From Pirellulales bacterium (GTDB taxonomy: Bacteria > Planctomycetota > Planctomycetia > Pirellulales > JAEUIK01), in contig JAIESQ010000097.1 in assembly GCA_019745975.1 (NCBI GenBank), positions 1-51,150 on the forward strand: a stretch of DNA of 51,150 nt, given 5' to 3'. Position 1 is the first letter of the stretch; every line of letters begins with the position of its first letter. The notes under the pieces were generated by a model. The model ran no database searches, had not been told where the DNA came from, and was given only the letters and a program-made list of their open reading frames with translations. Both the position numbers and the translations under genes were made by a program. Below, piece by piece: positions 37,587 through 46,801 of the stretch.

Positions 37587-38882
37587 TCAACCCTCGACCC
37601 AAAGTCGGCCTTCCTGCAGCGGAACACGGTGCTTCCGGTTCTTCCACTTGGTGTTTCGCTCGCGAGTTCGCTCGAAGCGCGCCGCTCGAAAACCCGCGGC
37701 TTCGGCGAGTCCTGTCAGCCACGGTACCACCGGCACGTAGACGCCATAGGGAGCCGAGTCGCCAACGACAAAACACACGCGGCACGGGGAATTGCAAACG
37801 CGGCGCAACGCTTGCCACACTCTCGCCAAATCGTGGAAGTAACAAGCGACCATCAGGTGATAGGTTTTCTTCCCGCCCTTCGTTTTTCGCACTTCTGCCA
37901 ATTGTCCGCAAACCGCCGACAGATCGTTCGAGATCGGGCGCAGCACAGAGCTTGTGATTACCTCATCGAGGCAACACGATCGCTCCGGTACATGCTGCGT
38001 GCACGAGCGAATCAGATAGTTGCGGACCGTCGATTGTAGGTCTCCCCAGCCGGCAATCTCCCCCATGAACGACATTTCGAGCCTCGTCGCGTCCGCATAG
38101 TCGTAATTGTTGGGATAGGGTGGCGACGTGACGACTAGATTCGCCCACTCGTCCGGCACTCCTTCACAAGTCCGCGCATCGGTTTGTACTAGCGCGGCGC
38201 GATCGCACGACAACGCCTGGCGTACAATCATGTCAGCTTGAATGCGCCGCGAAAGCTGATCAAACGCGGAGAAGGGTTCACGCGGAAAGCGTTTTTGCTT
38301 CTTGGGCAGCACGTATTGCCATTGAGCCGTGCCGACTTTCGATGTCTCTCGAAGGATTGCCACGAGCGTTAGCCATGCGAGGCTGGACGCGGGTGATTCG
38401 TCCGCCAGACGCTGCCACGCTTGGCGGAGCACATCGAGTTGGGAGAGCGACTCGCGATCATAGCATTTTTGAATCAATGCCGGATAGTGGTCCAAGGTTG
38501 GCACGAGCTCACGTGCGAGCTTTCGCACGGCAACGATAATGGCACGATAGGCTCCGATGTCGGAGCACCATTCGAGCTTTGCTTGAGCGACGCGCGCTAT
38601 GAATGGATGCGACTCGACGCCGATTGCTTTGACCGATCGAGATTCTGCAGCAAGAAGCGATGTCCCAGAACCTGCAAACGGGTCGAGAAGCCGGACTTCG
38701 TCCGACAGCATCTTCTTTTGTTCGATGACTTCTTCGACCCACTCGGCGGAAAAACCGGCGCTATAGCGGAACCACCGGTGAACCGGCAATCGCAGGTTAT
38801 TTACAAACGTCGAGGACGTATGTTCTGGAGTCGCGCTCTGAGACGCGGCTTCGGGAAAGAGAAGTCGTTGAATTGGCCGCAT
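37587..38882 (-). CDS. DNA methyltransferase (N4-cytosine or N6-adenine type)
   Basis: The protein is about 431 residues from ATG 38882 (MRPIQRLLFPEAASQS). It shows motif I LLDPFAGSGTSLLAA (residues 67-75) and the catalytic motif VVTSPPYPNNYDY (252-260). In amino-methyltransferases TSPPY is the N4/N6 target-pocket motif. Order I then IV suggests a beta- or gamma-like class, not resolved here. The following gene is the nuclease-like partner at a three-base gap. It probably protects host DNA from that enzyme. The recognition site cannot be predicted. The open frame extends further upstream over ilvB in antisense, but that part is not coding. Confidence 0.88.
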   Translation of the reverse strand: MRPIQRLLFPEAASQSATPEHTSSTFVNNLRLPVHRWFRYSAGFSAEWVEEVIEQKKMLSDEVRLLDPFAGSGTSLLAAESRSVKAIGVESHPFIARVAQAKLEWCSDIGAYRAIIVAVRKLARELVPTLDHYPALIQKCYDRESLSQLDVLRQAWQRLADESPASSLAWLTLVAILRETSKVGTAQWQYVLPKKQKRFPREPFSAFDQLSRRIQADMIVRQALSCDRAALVQTDARTCEGVPDEWANLVVTSPPYPNNYDYADATRLEMSFMGEIAGWGDLQSTVRNYLIRSCTQHVPERSCCLDEVITSSVLRPISNDLSAVCGQLAEVRKTKGGKKTYHLMVACYFHDLARVWQALRRVCNSPCRVCFVVGDSAPYGVYVPVVPWLTGLAEAAGFRAARFERTRERNTKWKNRKHRVPLQEGRLWVEG

Positions 38883-38950
38883 CGCATCCGTGGCGTTAGC
38901 ACCACCCAAACCAACTAAATCGGAAAATCGGGCGTCGATCCCGTTTGCCG

Positions 38951-40723
38951 CTACTTGATCATGTCCTTGACGGTCATGCCGCCGGGGATCATCGGCAGCA
39001 CGTGCTCTTGATAGGGGACCGCGACGTCGAGCACGAAGGGGATCGGCGACTCGATCATTTCCAGCAAGGCGCCTTCGAGCTCGTGCTTTTCCTTGACGAA
39101 CCGCGCGCCGCACCGGAAGCCCTTGGCGATCGTCACAAAATCGGGATAGCGCTCTTGCGGGCCGATGCCGTCCCCCTGGCCGATCGCTTCGGGATGGTCG
39201 ATCGGGCCAAGGTACGTGTGGGCTCGATTGCCGGCGTGAAAGCGGTCTTCCCATTGCACGACCATGCCGAGATGCTGATTGTTCAAGAGCAGCACTTTGA
39301 CCGGCAGCTTTTCGCAGTAGGCCGTGGCCAGTTCCTGAATGTTCAAGAGAAAACTGCCGTCGCCGTCGATGTCGACCACCAGGCTCCCAGGGTGAGCAGC
39401 TTGAGCTCCCAGCGCGGCTGGCAGGCCAAAGCCCATCGTCCCCAAGCCGGAGCTGGAGAGCCAGGTGCGGGGCCGCTTGAACTGAAAGTGCTGGGCAGCC
39501 CACATCTGATGCTGGCCGACGCCGACGGTGATGATCGTGTCGCGCTCGGCGCAGAGGCGCGACAGAGTCTCGATGGCGTATTGCGGAAGAATGCCGTCGA
39601 ACTCGCGATCGTAGCGGAACGGCTCGTCGCGGCGCCACTGGTCGAGCTGTGCCAGCCAGGGCGAAATGTCCTCGGGCGCCTCGACGATCTTGTTCAACTC
39701 GGCCAGCGCGAAGCGCACGTCGCTGACGATCGGGATGTGGGCTTCCTTGTTCTTGTTGATCTCCGACGGATCGACGTCGATGTGCACGATCTTGGCGCCC
39801 TTGGCGAACTCCGACACCTTGCCGGTCACGCGATCGTCGAAGCGCACCCCCAGGGCGATCAGCAAGTCGCACTGATCGACGGCCCAGTTGGCGTACACAC
39901 TGCCGTGCATGCCCAGCATGTCGAGAAACAGCGGGTCGCCGGCCGGGTAGGCGCCCAAACCCATCAACGTGCTGGTGATCGGGATACCCGTTTTCTTGAC
40001 AAGCTCGCGCAGCTCGGCCGCCGCGCCCGACGAGATCACGCCGCCGCCGGCATAGATCACCGGGCGACGCGAGCGCTTGATGGCCGCCGCCACTTGGGCG
40101 ATCTGCTCGGGGCGCGCCATGCGCGTCTCGACGCGGTAACCGGGCAGGTTCATCGGCACGTCGTAGTTGGGAACCGTGCGGGCGTTCTGCACGTTCTTCG
40201 GCACGTCGACGAGCACCGGCCCTGGCCGACCAGTGACGGCGACGTGGAACGCCTCCTTCATGACGCGCGGCAGCTCTTCGACGTCGGTCACCAGGTAGTG
40301 GTGCTTGGTGATCCCCCGGCAGACTTCGACGATCGGCGTTTCCTGAAAGGCGTCGCTGCCAATTACGGGAGTGGCGACCTGGCCGGTGATCGCCAACAGC
40401 GGAATGGAGTCCATCTTGGCGTCGGCGATGGCCGTCACCAGGTTCGTTGCGCCCGGCCCACTGGTGGCCATGCAAACGCCGGGCTTGCCCGTGCTGCGGG
40501 AGTAACCCTGGGCAGCGAACCCACCCCCTTGCTCGTGCCTCGGCAAAATCGTGCGAATGCGATCGCGAAACTTGGTGAGGGCCTGATGTAGCGGCATGCT
40601 AGCGCCGCCAGGATAGGCGAAGATTACGTCGACGCCGTGGTTGACCAGCGATTGCACGAGGATTTCGGCGCCGTTAACAAGCTCGGCGCCGGTGGTCGCT
40701 GGAGTGGGTTGCGTCGTCGCCAC
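38951..40723 (-). CDS. ilvB: acetolactate synthase large subunit
   Basis: The protein is about 590 residues from GTG 40723 ([19 protein letters not shown]); a TTG 24 bases upstream is the other candidate but lacks a ribosome site. It has the thiamine diphosphate fold: [17 protein letters not shown], the catalytic-Glu segment [16 protein letters not shown], and the ThDP-binding [16 protein letters not shown]...LLLNNQ. Converts pyruvate to acetolactate in branched-chain amino acid synthesis. No small-subunit gene (ilvN) follows; instead the methyltransferase starts 68 bp downstream, so the regulatory subunit must be elsewhere. The call is confident. Confidence 0.95.
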   Translation of the reverse strand: MATTQPTPATTGAELVNGAEILVQSLVNHGVDVIFAYPGGASMPLHQALTKFRDRIRTILPRHEQGGGFAAQGYSRSTGKPGVCMATSGPGATNLVTAIADAKMDSIPLLAITGQVATPVIGSDAFQETPIVEVCRGITKHHYLVTDVEELPRVMKEAFHVAVTGRPGPVLVDVPKNVQNARTVPNYDVPMNLPGYRVETRMARPEQIAQVAAAIKRSRRPVIYAGGGVISSGAAAELRELVKKTGIPITSTLMGLGAYPAGDPLFLDMLGMHGSVYANWAVDQCDLLIALGVRFDDRVTGKVSEFAKGAKIVHIDVDPSEINKNKEAHIPIVSDVRFALAELNKIVEAPEDISPWLAQLDQWRRDEPFRYDREFDGILPQYAIETLSRLCAERDTIITVGVGQHQMWAAQHFQFKRPRTWLSSSGLGTMGFGLPAALGAQAAHPGSLVVDIDGDGSFLLNIQELATAYCEKLPVKVLLLNNQHLGMVVQWEDRFHAGNRAHTYLGPIDHPEAIGQGDGIGPQERYPDFVTIAKGFRCGARFVKEKHELEGALLEMIESPIPFVLDVAVPYQEHVLPMIPGGMTVKDMIK

Positions 40724-40896
40724 GGGATCACGGACCTTTCCGAACAAGCGGAGCGGGATGGACTGAACTTGCTGCTGGGGAACTCTTTAGGATAGGTGGG
40801 GCACGCGTCGAATGCAAACGATGCGCACGCCTGAGCGCAATCGCCGCGAAGCGTCCGATTCCTGAACAAGAGCCAGCTCCAATCGCGTGGGTTCGC

Positions 40897-42687
40897 CTAA
40901 AAGCCCTTGCCCTTGGTGGCCGTTTTCACGCGCAGCAGATACATATCGGCGGTGATATAGAGCGTGCTGCCATCTTCGCCCCAACCGCAGTTGGCGGTTG
41001 CTTCGCCCGTGGCGATCGAACCCAGGTGCGTGCCATCGGGAGCAAACACGAGCACGCCGCCAGGACCGGTTGCGAAGAGGTTGCCGCGGGCGTCGACCTT
41101 CAAGCCATCGGGCAGCCCTTTGGCTTTGCCGACCTGTGCGGTGAAGTCGGCGAAGACGCGGCCTGCACCGAGCACGCCATCCTCTTTGAGTTCGAAGGCC
41201 ATCCAGATTGCCTTGGCGGGGTCGGAATTCGCCACGTAGAGCGTCCGCTCGTCGGGCGAAAGCGCGATGCCGTTGGGATAGCTCATCTCTTTGGTCAGAA
41301 GCGTGAGCTGCCCGTCTTTTGTCAGTCGATACACCCCGTTGAAGGGAAGTTCCTTCTTGGGGTCGTTGTTCTGCCCTTCGAGTCCGTACGGCGGATCGGT
41401 GAAATACAAATCGCCGTTGGAGTGAAAGACCAGATCGTTCGGGCTGTTGAAGCGTTTGCCGTCGTAGCGATCGGCGAGGGTTGTTTTCGAACCATCGGTT
41501 TCCAGCCGTGCGACGCGGCGATCACCATGCTCGCAGAGCACGAGCCGGCCGGCCGAGTCGAACGCCAGGCCGTTCGAACCGGGCTCGCCGCCGCGCGGTT
41601 CGCTGCCGCTGTAGCCCGAGGGTTTCAAGAACACCGAACTGCCGAGCCCTGGCTCCCATTTCATCACAACGTTGGGGGGGATGTCGGAGAAGACGACGAA
41701 GCGATGTTTGCGATCCCAGGCCGGACCTTCGGCCCAGTCATAGCCATCGGCCAGGCGTTCGATCACGGCTTGCTTGGGTACCAGTTCGTCGAAACGCGGG
41801 TCGAGTCGCTCGAAACGGCCGATCGTTGGCAAATCGCTCCAGAGCCAGCGCAGCGACTCCGGCAGGATCGCGCCGCCGTGCTTGCCGCTGTGCGCGCCAG
41901 TGCCGAACTCGAACTTGTAGTCGTACGAAGCGAAGTGCAGCGCTGAGGCCATCTCCTGATTGGCCAATGGCCAGTTGCCGTGTTCGTTGTCCAGGTCGCC
42001 GGAGCCCCCTTGCAAGAACACTTTGATCGGCTTGCGCGGCGTCTTGCGGATCAAGGCCGGATAGACGTGGCCGCCGCGAATGTTCGTAAAGCTGCCGACG
42101 TGGCTGAGCACTTTGCGGAATGCATCGGGGCGCTGCCAGGCGACAGTCCACGCGCAAATGCCGCCGGAGCTGATACCGCAGATTGCCCGGCCGGCCGGGT
42201 CGTCGGTGAACTTATAGTCGCGCGCCACCTCGGGCAGGATCTCCTCGAGCAGCAACCTGGCGTACTGATCGCTGAGCGAGTCGTACTCGAAGCTGCGGTT
42301 CGACTCGCGCGGCTTGTCGCCTTGTGGCGGGATCACGCCGGGGTTGATAAACACGCCGATCGTCGGCGGCATTTGCCCTTTGTAGATCAAGTTGTCGAAG
42401 ACGATCGGCACGCGGAATGGACCGTTCTCGTCGACGTAGGAGCCACCGTCTTGAAAGACCATCAAGCACGCGGGCGCGTCGGCCTTGTATTGCGCCGGGA
42501 CATAAACCCAGTAGTCGCGCTCGGTGCCAGGAAAGACCTTACTCGTCCAGTGGTGCTTGGTGACCTTGCCTTCGGGCACGCCGGTTTGCCGTTGCGAATC
42601 TGGGCCCAGGGCGTAGTCGGCGTCGGCGGCCAGGGCGACCGGCACACAGACTACGAGCGCGGCGAGTGAAACCAGGTAGCGATGCAT
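40897..42687 (-). CDS. secreted fusion of an esterase-like domain and an SMP-30-like beta-propeller
   Basis: The 596-residue protein begins MHRYLVSLAALVVCVPVALA, a signal peptide. The first half (to about 300) is an alpha/beta-hydrolase of enterochelin-esterase type: GSYVDENGPFRVPIV, and the nucleophile segment AICGISSGGICAWTVA (GxSxG-like). The second half (about 320-596) resembles SMP-30/gluconolactonase-like proteins: DYDWAEGPAWDRKH, GSNGLAFDSAGRL, NSPNDLVFHSNGDLYFTDPP, PNGIALSPDERTLYVANSD. The two may act in turn on ester or lactone substrates in the periplasm; this is inferred. Alone on the minus strand here. Confidence 0.85.
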   Translation of the reverse strand: MHRYLVSLAALVVCVPVALAADADYALGPDSQRQTGVPEGKVTKHHWTSKVFPGTERDYWVYVPAQYKADAPACLMVFQDGGSYVDENGPFRVPIVFDNLIYKGQMPPTIGVFINPGVIPPQGDKPRESNRSFEYDSLSDQYARLLLEEILPEVARDYKFTDDPAGRAICGISSGGICAWTVAWQRPDAFRKVLSHVGSFTNIRGGHVYPALIRKTPRKPIKVFLQGGSGDLDNEHGNWPLANQEMASALHFASYDYKFEFGTGAHSGKHGGAILPESLRWLWSDLPTIGRFERLDPRFDELVPKQAVIERLADGYDWAEGPAWDRKHRFVVFSDIPPNVVMKWEPGLGSSVFLKPSGYSGSEPRGGEPGSNGLAFDSAGRLVLCEHGDRRVARLETDGSKTTLADRYDGKRFNSPNDLVFHSNGDLYFTDPPYGLEGQNNDPKKELPFNGVYRLTKDGQLTLLTKEMSYPNGIALSPDERTLYVANSDPAKAIWMAFELKEDGVLGAGRVFADFTAQVGKAKGLPDGLKVDARGNLFATGPGGVLVFAPDGTHLGSIATGEATANCGWGEDGSTLYITADMYLLRVKTATKGKGF

Positions 42688-42928
42688 GGCGGAACCCCCA
42701 CTTGTGGCGCTAGTCTGCTCAGCGGTGGAATGTTTGTAACTTCGCTCCTAAGGTAGCTGGTTTTCGGCCGACTGCCAGTTTCGGCTGACGGTCGAGGGGA
42801 GCGGCTCGCAGCGGACAATTGACGCTCCGCCCGGCCCCTCGCAGTTGGTATCGGGGGCAGGCTATACTCAGGCGATACCTCCCCCGCGGCTGCCCGCAGT
42901 GCGCGTCTCCCGCCCGGCTTATCCCGTC

Positions 42929-43945
42929 GTGACCTACGCCATTCGCTGCGAGTCGCTGTACAAACGCTACCCGGGCCGGGTACCGGTCGACGCCGTCAAC
43001 GGCTTGAATCTGCAGGTTGAGATCGGCGAGTGCTTTGGGCTGTTGGGCCCCAACGGCGCCGGCAAAACCACGACGATCGAGATTTGTGAAGGGCTGCTGC
43101 CCGCCACTAGTGGGGTCGTCGAAATCCTTGGCCGGCGTTGGGGTCAGGGGGAAGATGCGGAGATTCGCGAACGGATCGGCATCTCGCTGCAAGAGACGCG
43201 GCTGCCAGAGAAGCTCAGCGTGTTGGAGATCCTGCGACTGTTTCGCAGCTTCTACCGCACAGGTCCGTCACCCGAAGACGTGATGCGACTTGTCTCGCTG
43301 GAGGAAAAAGCCGAGAGCTGGAACGAGAAGCTTTCCGGCGGACAAAAACAGCGGCTGGCGGTGGCCACGGCGCTGGTCGGCGACCCCGAGTTATTGTTTC
43401 TCGATGAGCCGACGACCGGGCTCGATCCACAGTCGCGGCGGCAGCTTTGGGAGATCATCCGCCGGTTTCGAGAACAGGGGCGCACGGTGCTGCTCACGAC
43501 GCACTACATGGACGAGGCCGAACGACTCTGTGATCGTGTGGCGGTGGTCGATCACGGCCGGGTGATCGCTTGCGATACGCCGCGGCGACTGATCGCGGGC
43601 TTGGGAGGAGAACACGTCATCGAGTTCTCGCTGGCCGCGCACGATCCATCCGCCGAAAACGGGAGCGCCGCAGCGCGCATTGGCGAGGAGATGTTCGCAG
43701 TCGTGCGCGAGGAGTTGACCGACATCGCCACGGCCGCCAATCTGCGCCGCGAGGCGGATCACTTCTGTCTGTCAGTCGACGAGCCGCATCTGGCCTTGCC
43801 GGCCTTGTTATCACGATTGTCGGATCGTGGTCGCCGGCTGGCGAGCCTGTCGACACGGCATGCCAGTCTGGAGGATGTTTTCGTGTCGCTAACCGGTCGC
43901 CATTTGACGGCTGCCGCCGAGGAGGTCGTTGGTGACCAGCGTTAG
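42929..43945 (+). CDS. ABC transporter ATP-binding subunit
   Basis: The protein is about 338 residues from GTG 42929 (MTYAIRCESLYKRYPGR). Motifs are complete: Walker A GPNGAGKTTT, signature LSGGQKQRLAVA, Walker B LLFLDEPTTGLD, and the His switch TTHYMDEAERLC. The MDEAE loop fits the ABC-2 (drug/polysaccharide exporter) class. A C-terminal region of about 100 residues follows. It overlaps the permease gene, so the two form one exporter operon. The substrate is unknown. The start is not certain, since no strong ribosome site is seen at any candidate. Confidence 0.92.
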   Translation: MTYAIRCESLYKRYPGRVPVDAVNGLNLQVEIGECFGLLGPNGAGKTTTIEICEGLLPATSGVVEILGRRWGQGEDAEIRERIGISLQETRLPEKLSVLEILRLFRSFYRTGPSPEDVMRLVSLEEKAESWNEKLSGGQKQRLAVATALVGDPELLFLDEPTTGLDPQSRRQLWEIIRRFREQGRTVLLTTHYMDEAERLCDRVAVVDHGRVIACDTPRRLIAGLGGEHVIEFSLAAHDPSAENGSAAARIGEEMFAVVREELTDIATAANLRREADHFCLSVDEPHLALPALLSRLSDRGRRLASLSTRHASLEDVFVSLTGRHLTAAAEEVVGDQR

Positions 43946-45176
43946 CCCACAATCGGCCACGCCGACCGAATTGCCGCCAGCGAGCGATCGGAACGCGCCC
44001 ACGGTTGTCGCTGGGAAAAATGCTTGGCGAAACGACGAGCGCCGCTATAGCGCGCTTGGGCAACTCGTGCTCACGCGGGTCCGCGAGTTCTACCGGCGCC
44101 CGACCGCCATCTTTTGGGTTTACGTCTTTCCGATCCTGATGGCGATCGTGCTGGGCGTGGCGTTTAGCAATCCGAATGTCGACGAGGTGAAGGCCGGTAT
44201 CGTCAGCGATATTCATCCGGCGCTCGCCCAGCGCATCGCCGCTGGCCTGGCAAACCAGCAAGGCCGGGCCGCGACAGGCTCGGCAAAGATCGACGCCGTG
44301 TTGGTCAGCGACCTCGAAGGGCGCCGTGGGTTGCGGTTGGGGCGCTTCACGCTGCTCGTCGTGCCGCGGCCGACGGATGCGGCGGCCGCCGGAGCGTCGA
44401 CCACTGCCACTGATACGACGCTGTCCGGCCAACTGGCCGACGTCAATGTCGAATACTTGTACGATCCGGGCGCGCCGGAGAGCTACGCCGGACGCTGGGC
44501 CGTCGACGACGCCTTGCAGCGCGCCGCTGGGCGACGCGAGCCACTCGCGACGAACGACGCGCGCTTCGAGGAGCCCGGCTCGCGCTACATCGATTTTGTG
44601 ATTCCCGGCCTGATCGGCGCCAGCCTGATGAGCAGCGGCTTGTGGGGCGTGGGCTTTGTCATCGTCGACATGCGCGTCCGCAACCTGCTGAAGCGCTTCT
44701 TCACGACGCCGATGCGCCGCACTGATTTTCTCGCCGGCATGATTTTCAGCCGGATGTTTTTCATCGTGACCGAAGTGCTGCTGTTATTGGCCGTGTCGCG
44801 CTGGCTCTTCGACGTGCGCGTGTTGGGAAGCTGGCTGGCGGTGCTGTTTCTGATTGTATTGGGCTCGGGAACCTTTGCCGCGATCGGCCTGCTAATGGCC
44901 TCGCGGGCGCGGACAGTCGAAACGGCCTCGGGGATGATCAACCTGGTGATGATGCCGATGTGGATGGTTTCGGGGATCTTCTTTTCGGCGGACCGCTTTC
45001 CCGCGGCGACGCAGCCGTTGATCAAAGCCTTGCCGCTGACGGCCGTGATCAACGCCCTGCGCGGCGTGATGATCGAGGAACTCAGTTTGTTCGCGCTGTG
45101 GGGGCCGGTCACGGTGTTGTTGATTTGGGGCATCGCCAGCTTTGCGGTGTCGTTGCGATTGTTCCGCTGGCAATGA
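43932..45176 (+). CDS. ABC-2-type transporter permease
   Basis: The protein is about 414 residues from GTG 43932, with GAGGAGG six bases before it. It has a membrane segment near residue 50-70 (IFWVYVFPILMAIVLGVAF), a large extracytoplasmic loop, and five further segments in the C-terminal third (for example YIDFVIPGLIGASLMSSGLW and FIVTEVLLLLAVSRWLF). This is the ABC-2 half-transporter plan. It overlaps the ATPase gene by 14 bp and completes the exporter. The cargo is not deducible; such exporters move drugs, polysaccharides or lipids. Confidence 0.9.
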   Translation: MTSVSPQSATPTELPPASDRNAPTVVAGKNAWRNDERRYSALGQLVLTRVREFYRRPTAIFWVYVFPILMAIVLGVAFSNPNVDEVKAGIVSDIHPALAQRIAAGLANQQGRAATGSAKIDAVLVSDLEGRRGLRLGRFTLLVVPRPTDAAAAGASTTATDTTLSGQLADVNVEYLYDPGAPESYAGRWAVDDALQRAAGRREPLATNDARFEEPGSRYIDFVIPGLIGASLMSSGLWGVGFVIVDMRVRNLLKRFFTTPMRRTDFLAGMIFSRMFFIVTEVLLLLAVSRWLFDVRVLGSWLAVLFLIVLGSGTFAAIGLLMASRARTVETASGMINLVMMPMWMVSGIFFSADRFPAATQPLIKALPLTAVINALRGVMIEELSLFALWGPVTVLLIWGIASFAVSLRLFRWQ

Positions 45177-45229
45177 AGCTCGCTTAGGGTTACGGCGAAA
45201 GACACAATTCGAGAGAACGCAGGCGGATT

Positions 45230-46615
45230 ATGCAAATACATTGTCTCAAGCTGCATGGGCGTCGTTTGAATTTGGAGATTATCGTTCGCTCGCTTGTCAT
45301 CGCCGCGCTGGCGGTCTTGGTATTGTCGTCCCAATCGCTGGTGGCCGGCGACGGTCTGGCGCGCATGGCGATTGACAAACTCAAAGCGACGCACGAGGCG
45401 GTCGAAGCGCTGCAGGCCGAACTGCGCCCTGTCGAGCCGCGCACCGACTACACCGACTATCGCGCGATTCTGCACTCGCACTCGCACTGGTCGCACGACA
45501 GCCGTGGCCAGATCGAAGAGATCCTGGCGGCGGCCAATAAGGTGGGCGTCAAGGTGATCTGCTTTACCGAGCACCCGGCGTCGCACTACGACTACTTTCG
45601 CGACGGTCACCGTGGTCTCAAGGATGGCGTGCTGCTGGTGCCCGGCGCCGAGACGGGTGGCTTTCTGGCCTTTCCCACGCGCAGTATTCAGGACGAGAAG
45701 ACCGATACGCCGCAGGCTTTCGCCGATCTCGTGCGCCGCGACGACGGGCTCATCTTCTTGTGCCATCTCGAAGAGCGGATGGACTGGGACATCAACGGCC
45801 TCACCGGCAGCGAAATCTACAACACGCATGCCGATGTCAAGGAAGATAAACGGTTGATGGCGTCGCTGGTGTCGCCGCTCACGCTGCTGTCGTTGATTCC
45901 CGCGTTGCGCGATTATCCGCAGGAGACGTTCGCAGCGATCCAGGATTATCCGGCCGACTACTTGAAACGCTACGACGAGCTGTGCCAGAAAGCGCGGCTC
46001 ACCGGCGTGGCGGCGAACGATGCCCATCACAATCAAGGTGTGCGCGGCGTCATTCAGGAGAGTGGCAAACTCTTGATCGAAGACCTGCTGGGCAAAAAGG
46101 TCGTCGAGCTCGATCCGCAGAAGGTCGCGTTCCTCAAGCCGCTGGTGCAGGACAAGAAGCCAGGCGACGCGGCGCTGGAAATTGATCTCGATCCCTACGA
46201 GCGCAGCTTTCACCATGTCAGCACGCACTTGTTCATGCGCGAGCAAACGCAGGAGGCGGTTTGGGAAGCGCTCAAAGCGGGCCGCGCTTACGTGGCGTTC
46301 GACTGGATCGCCGATCCAACGGGTTTTGCCTTTTACGCCGAGAAGGATGGCCGCCGCGAACTGATGGGAGCCGAGATCGTCGATCCGACCGGCTGGACAC
46401 TCAAGGCGGTCGCGCCGCTACCAGGCTTTTTCAAGCTCGTCAAAGATGGGCAAGTGATCAAGGAAGACCGCGCCCGCGAGTTCGAGTTTGCGATCAGCGA
46501 GCCGGGCAACTATCGGCTCGAAGTATTTCAGAATCTGGCGGGCGAGTTGCGCACTTGGATACTGACGAATCCGATCTACGTGCGGCCGGCAGGCGCCGAT
46601 GCGGCGGGCAAATAG
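45230..46615 (+). CDS. PHP-domain metal-dependent hydrolase, secreted
   Basis: The 461-residue protein has a hydrophobic N-terminus (SLVIAALAVLVLSSQSLVAG) that is a likely signal. The PHP domain is complete by motif: AILHSHSHWSHDSRG, ICFTEHPASHYDYF, LLVPGAETGG, LIFLCHLEERMDW and VAANDAHHNQG, supplying the His/Asp metal ligands. The middle (about 200-320) is helical, and the C-terminus looks beta-rich. It is of the same broad class as the protein at 24237, but the two do not look like recent copies. It lies 54 bp after the exporter operon. Substrate unknown. Confidence 0.8.
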   Translation: MQIHCLKLHGRRLNLEIIVRSLVIAALAVLVLSSQSLVAGDGLARMAIDKLKATHEAVEALQAELRPVEPRTDYTDYRAILHSHSHWSHDSRGQIEEILAAANKVGVKVICFTEHPASHYDYFRDGHRGLKDGVLLVPGAETGGFLAFPTRSIQDEKTDTPQAFADLVRRDDGLIFLCHLEERMDWDINGLTGSEIYNTHADVKEDKRLMASLVSPLTLLSLIPALRDYPQETFAAIQDYPADYLKRYDELCQKARLTGVAANDAHHNQGVRGVIQESGKLLIEDLLGKKVVELDPQKVAFLKPLVQDKKPGDAALEIDLDPYERSFHHVSTHLFMREQTQEAVWEALKAGRAYVAFDWIADPTGFAFYAEKDGRRELMGAEIVDPTGWTLKAVAPLPGFFKLVKDGQVIKEDRAREFEFAISEPGNYRLEVFQNLAGELRTWILTNPIYVRPAGADAAGK

Positions 46616-46801
46616 CGCTGCAGCGCGAGCGGTCGTCGGGAGTCGACTTGTCGTGCCCCGCGGGCTGTTCAATACTGACGACCTTCGAGGGTCAATTTGC
46701 GGCGCCGTCATCCGCGACCCGGCAACGAGGCGACCGTTATCCATCCCGGGCCGTTGCTCTGGCAGTAAATCTCAACTATCCCACTGCACGAGGTAGCTCG
46801 C

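Noticed and set aside
38883-40475. Long open frame upstream of the methyltransferase, reading through ilvB in another frame on the same strand
   Set aside because: Low-complexity Arg-rich translation, and ilvB itself has all its family motifs. The methyltransferase begins at the ATG at 38882.
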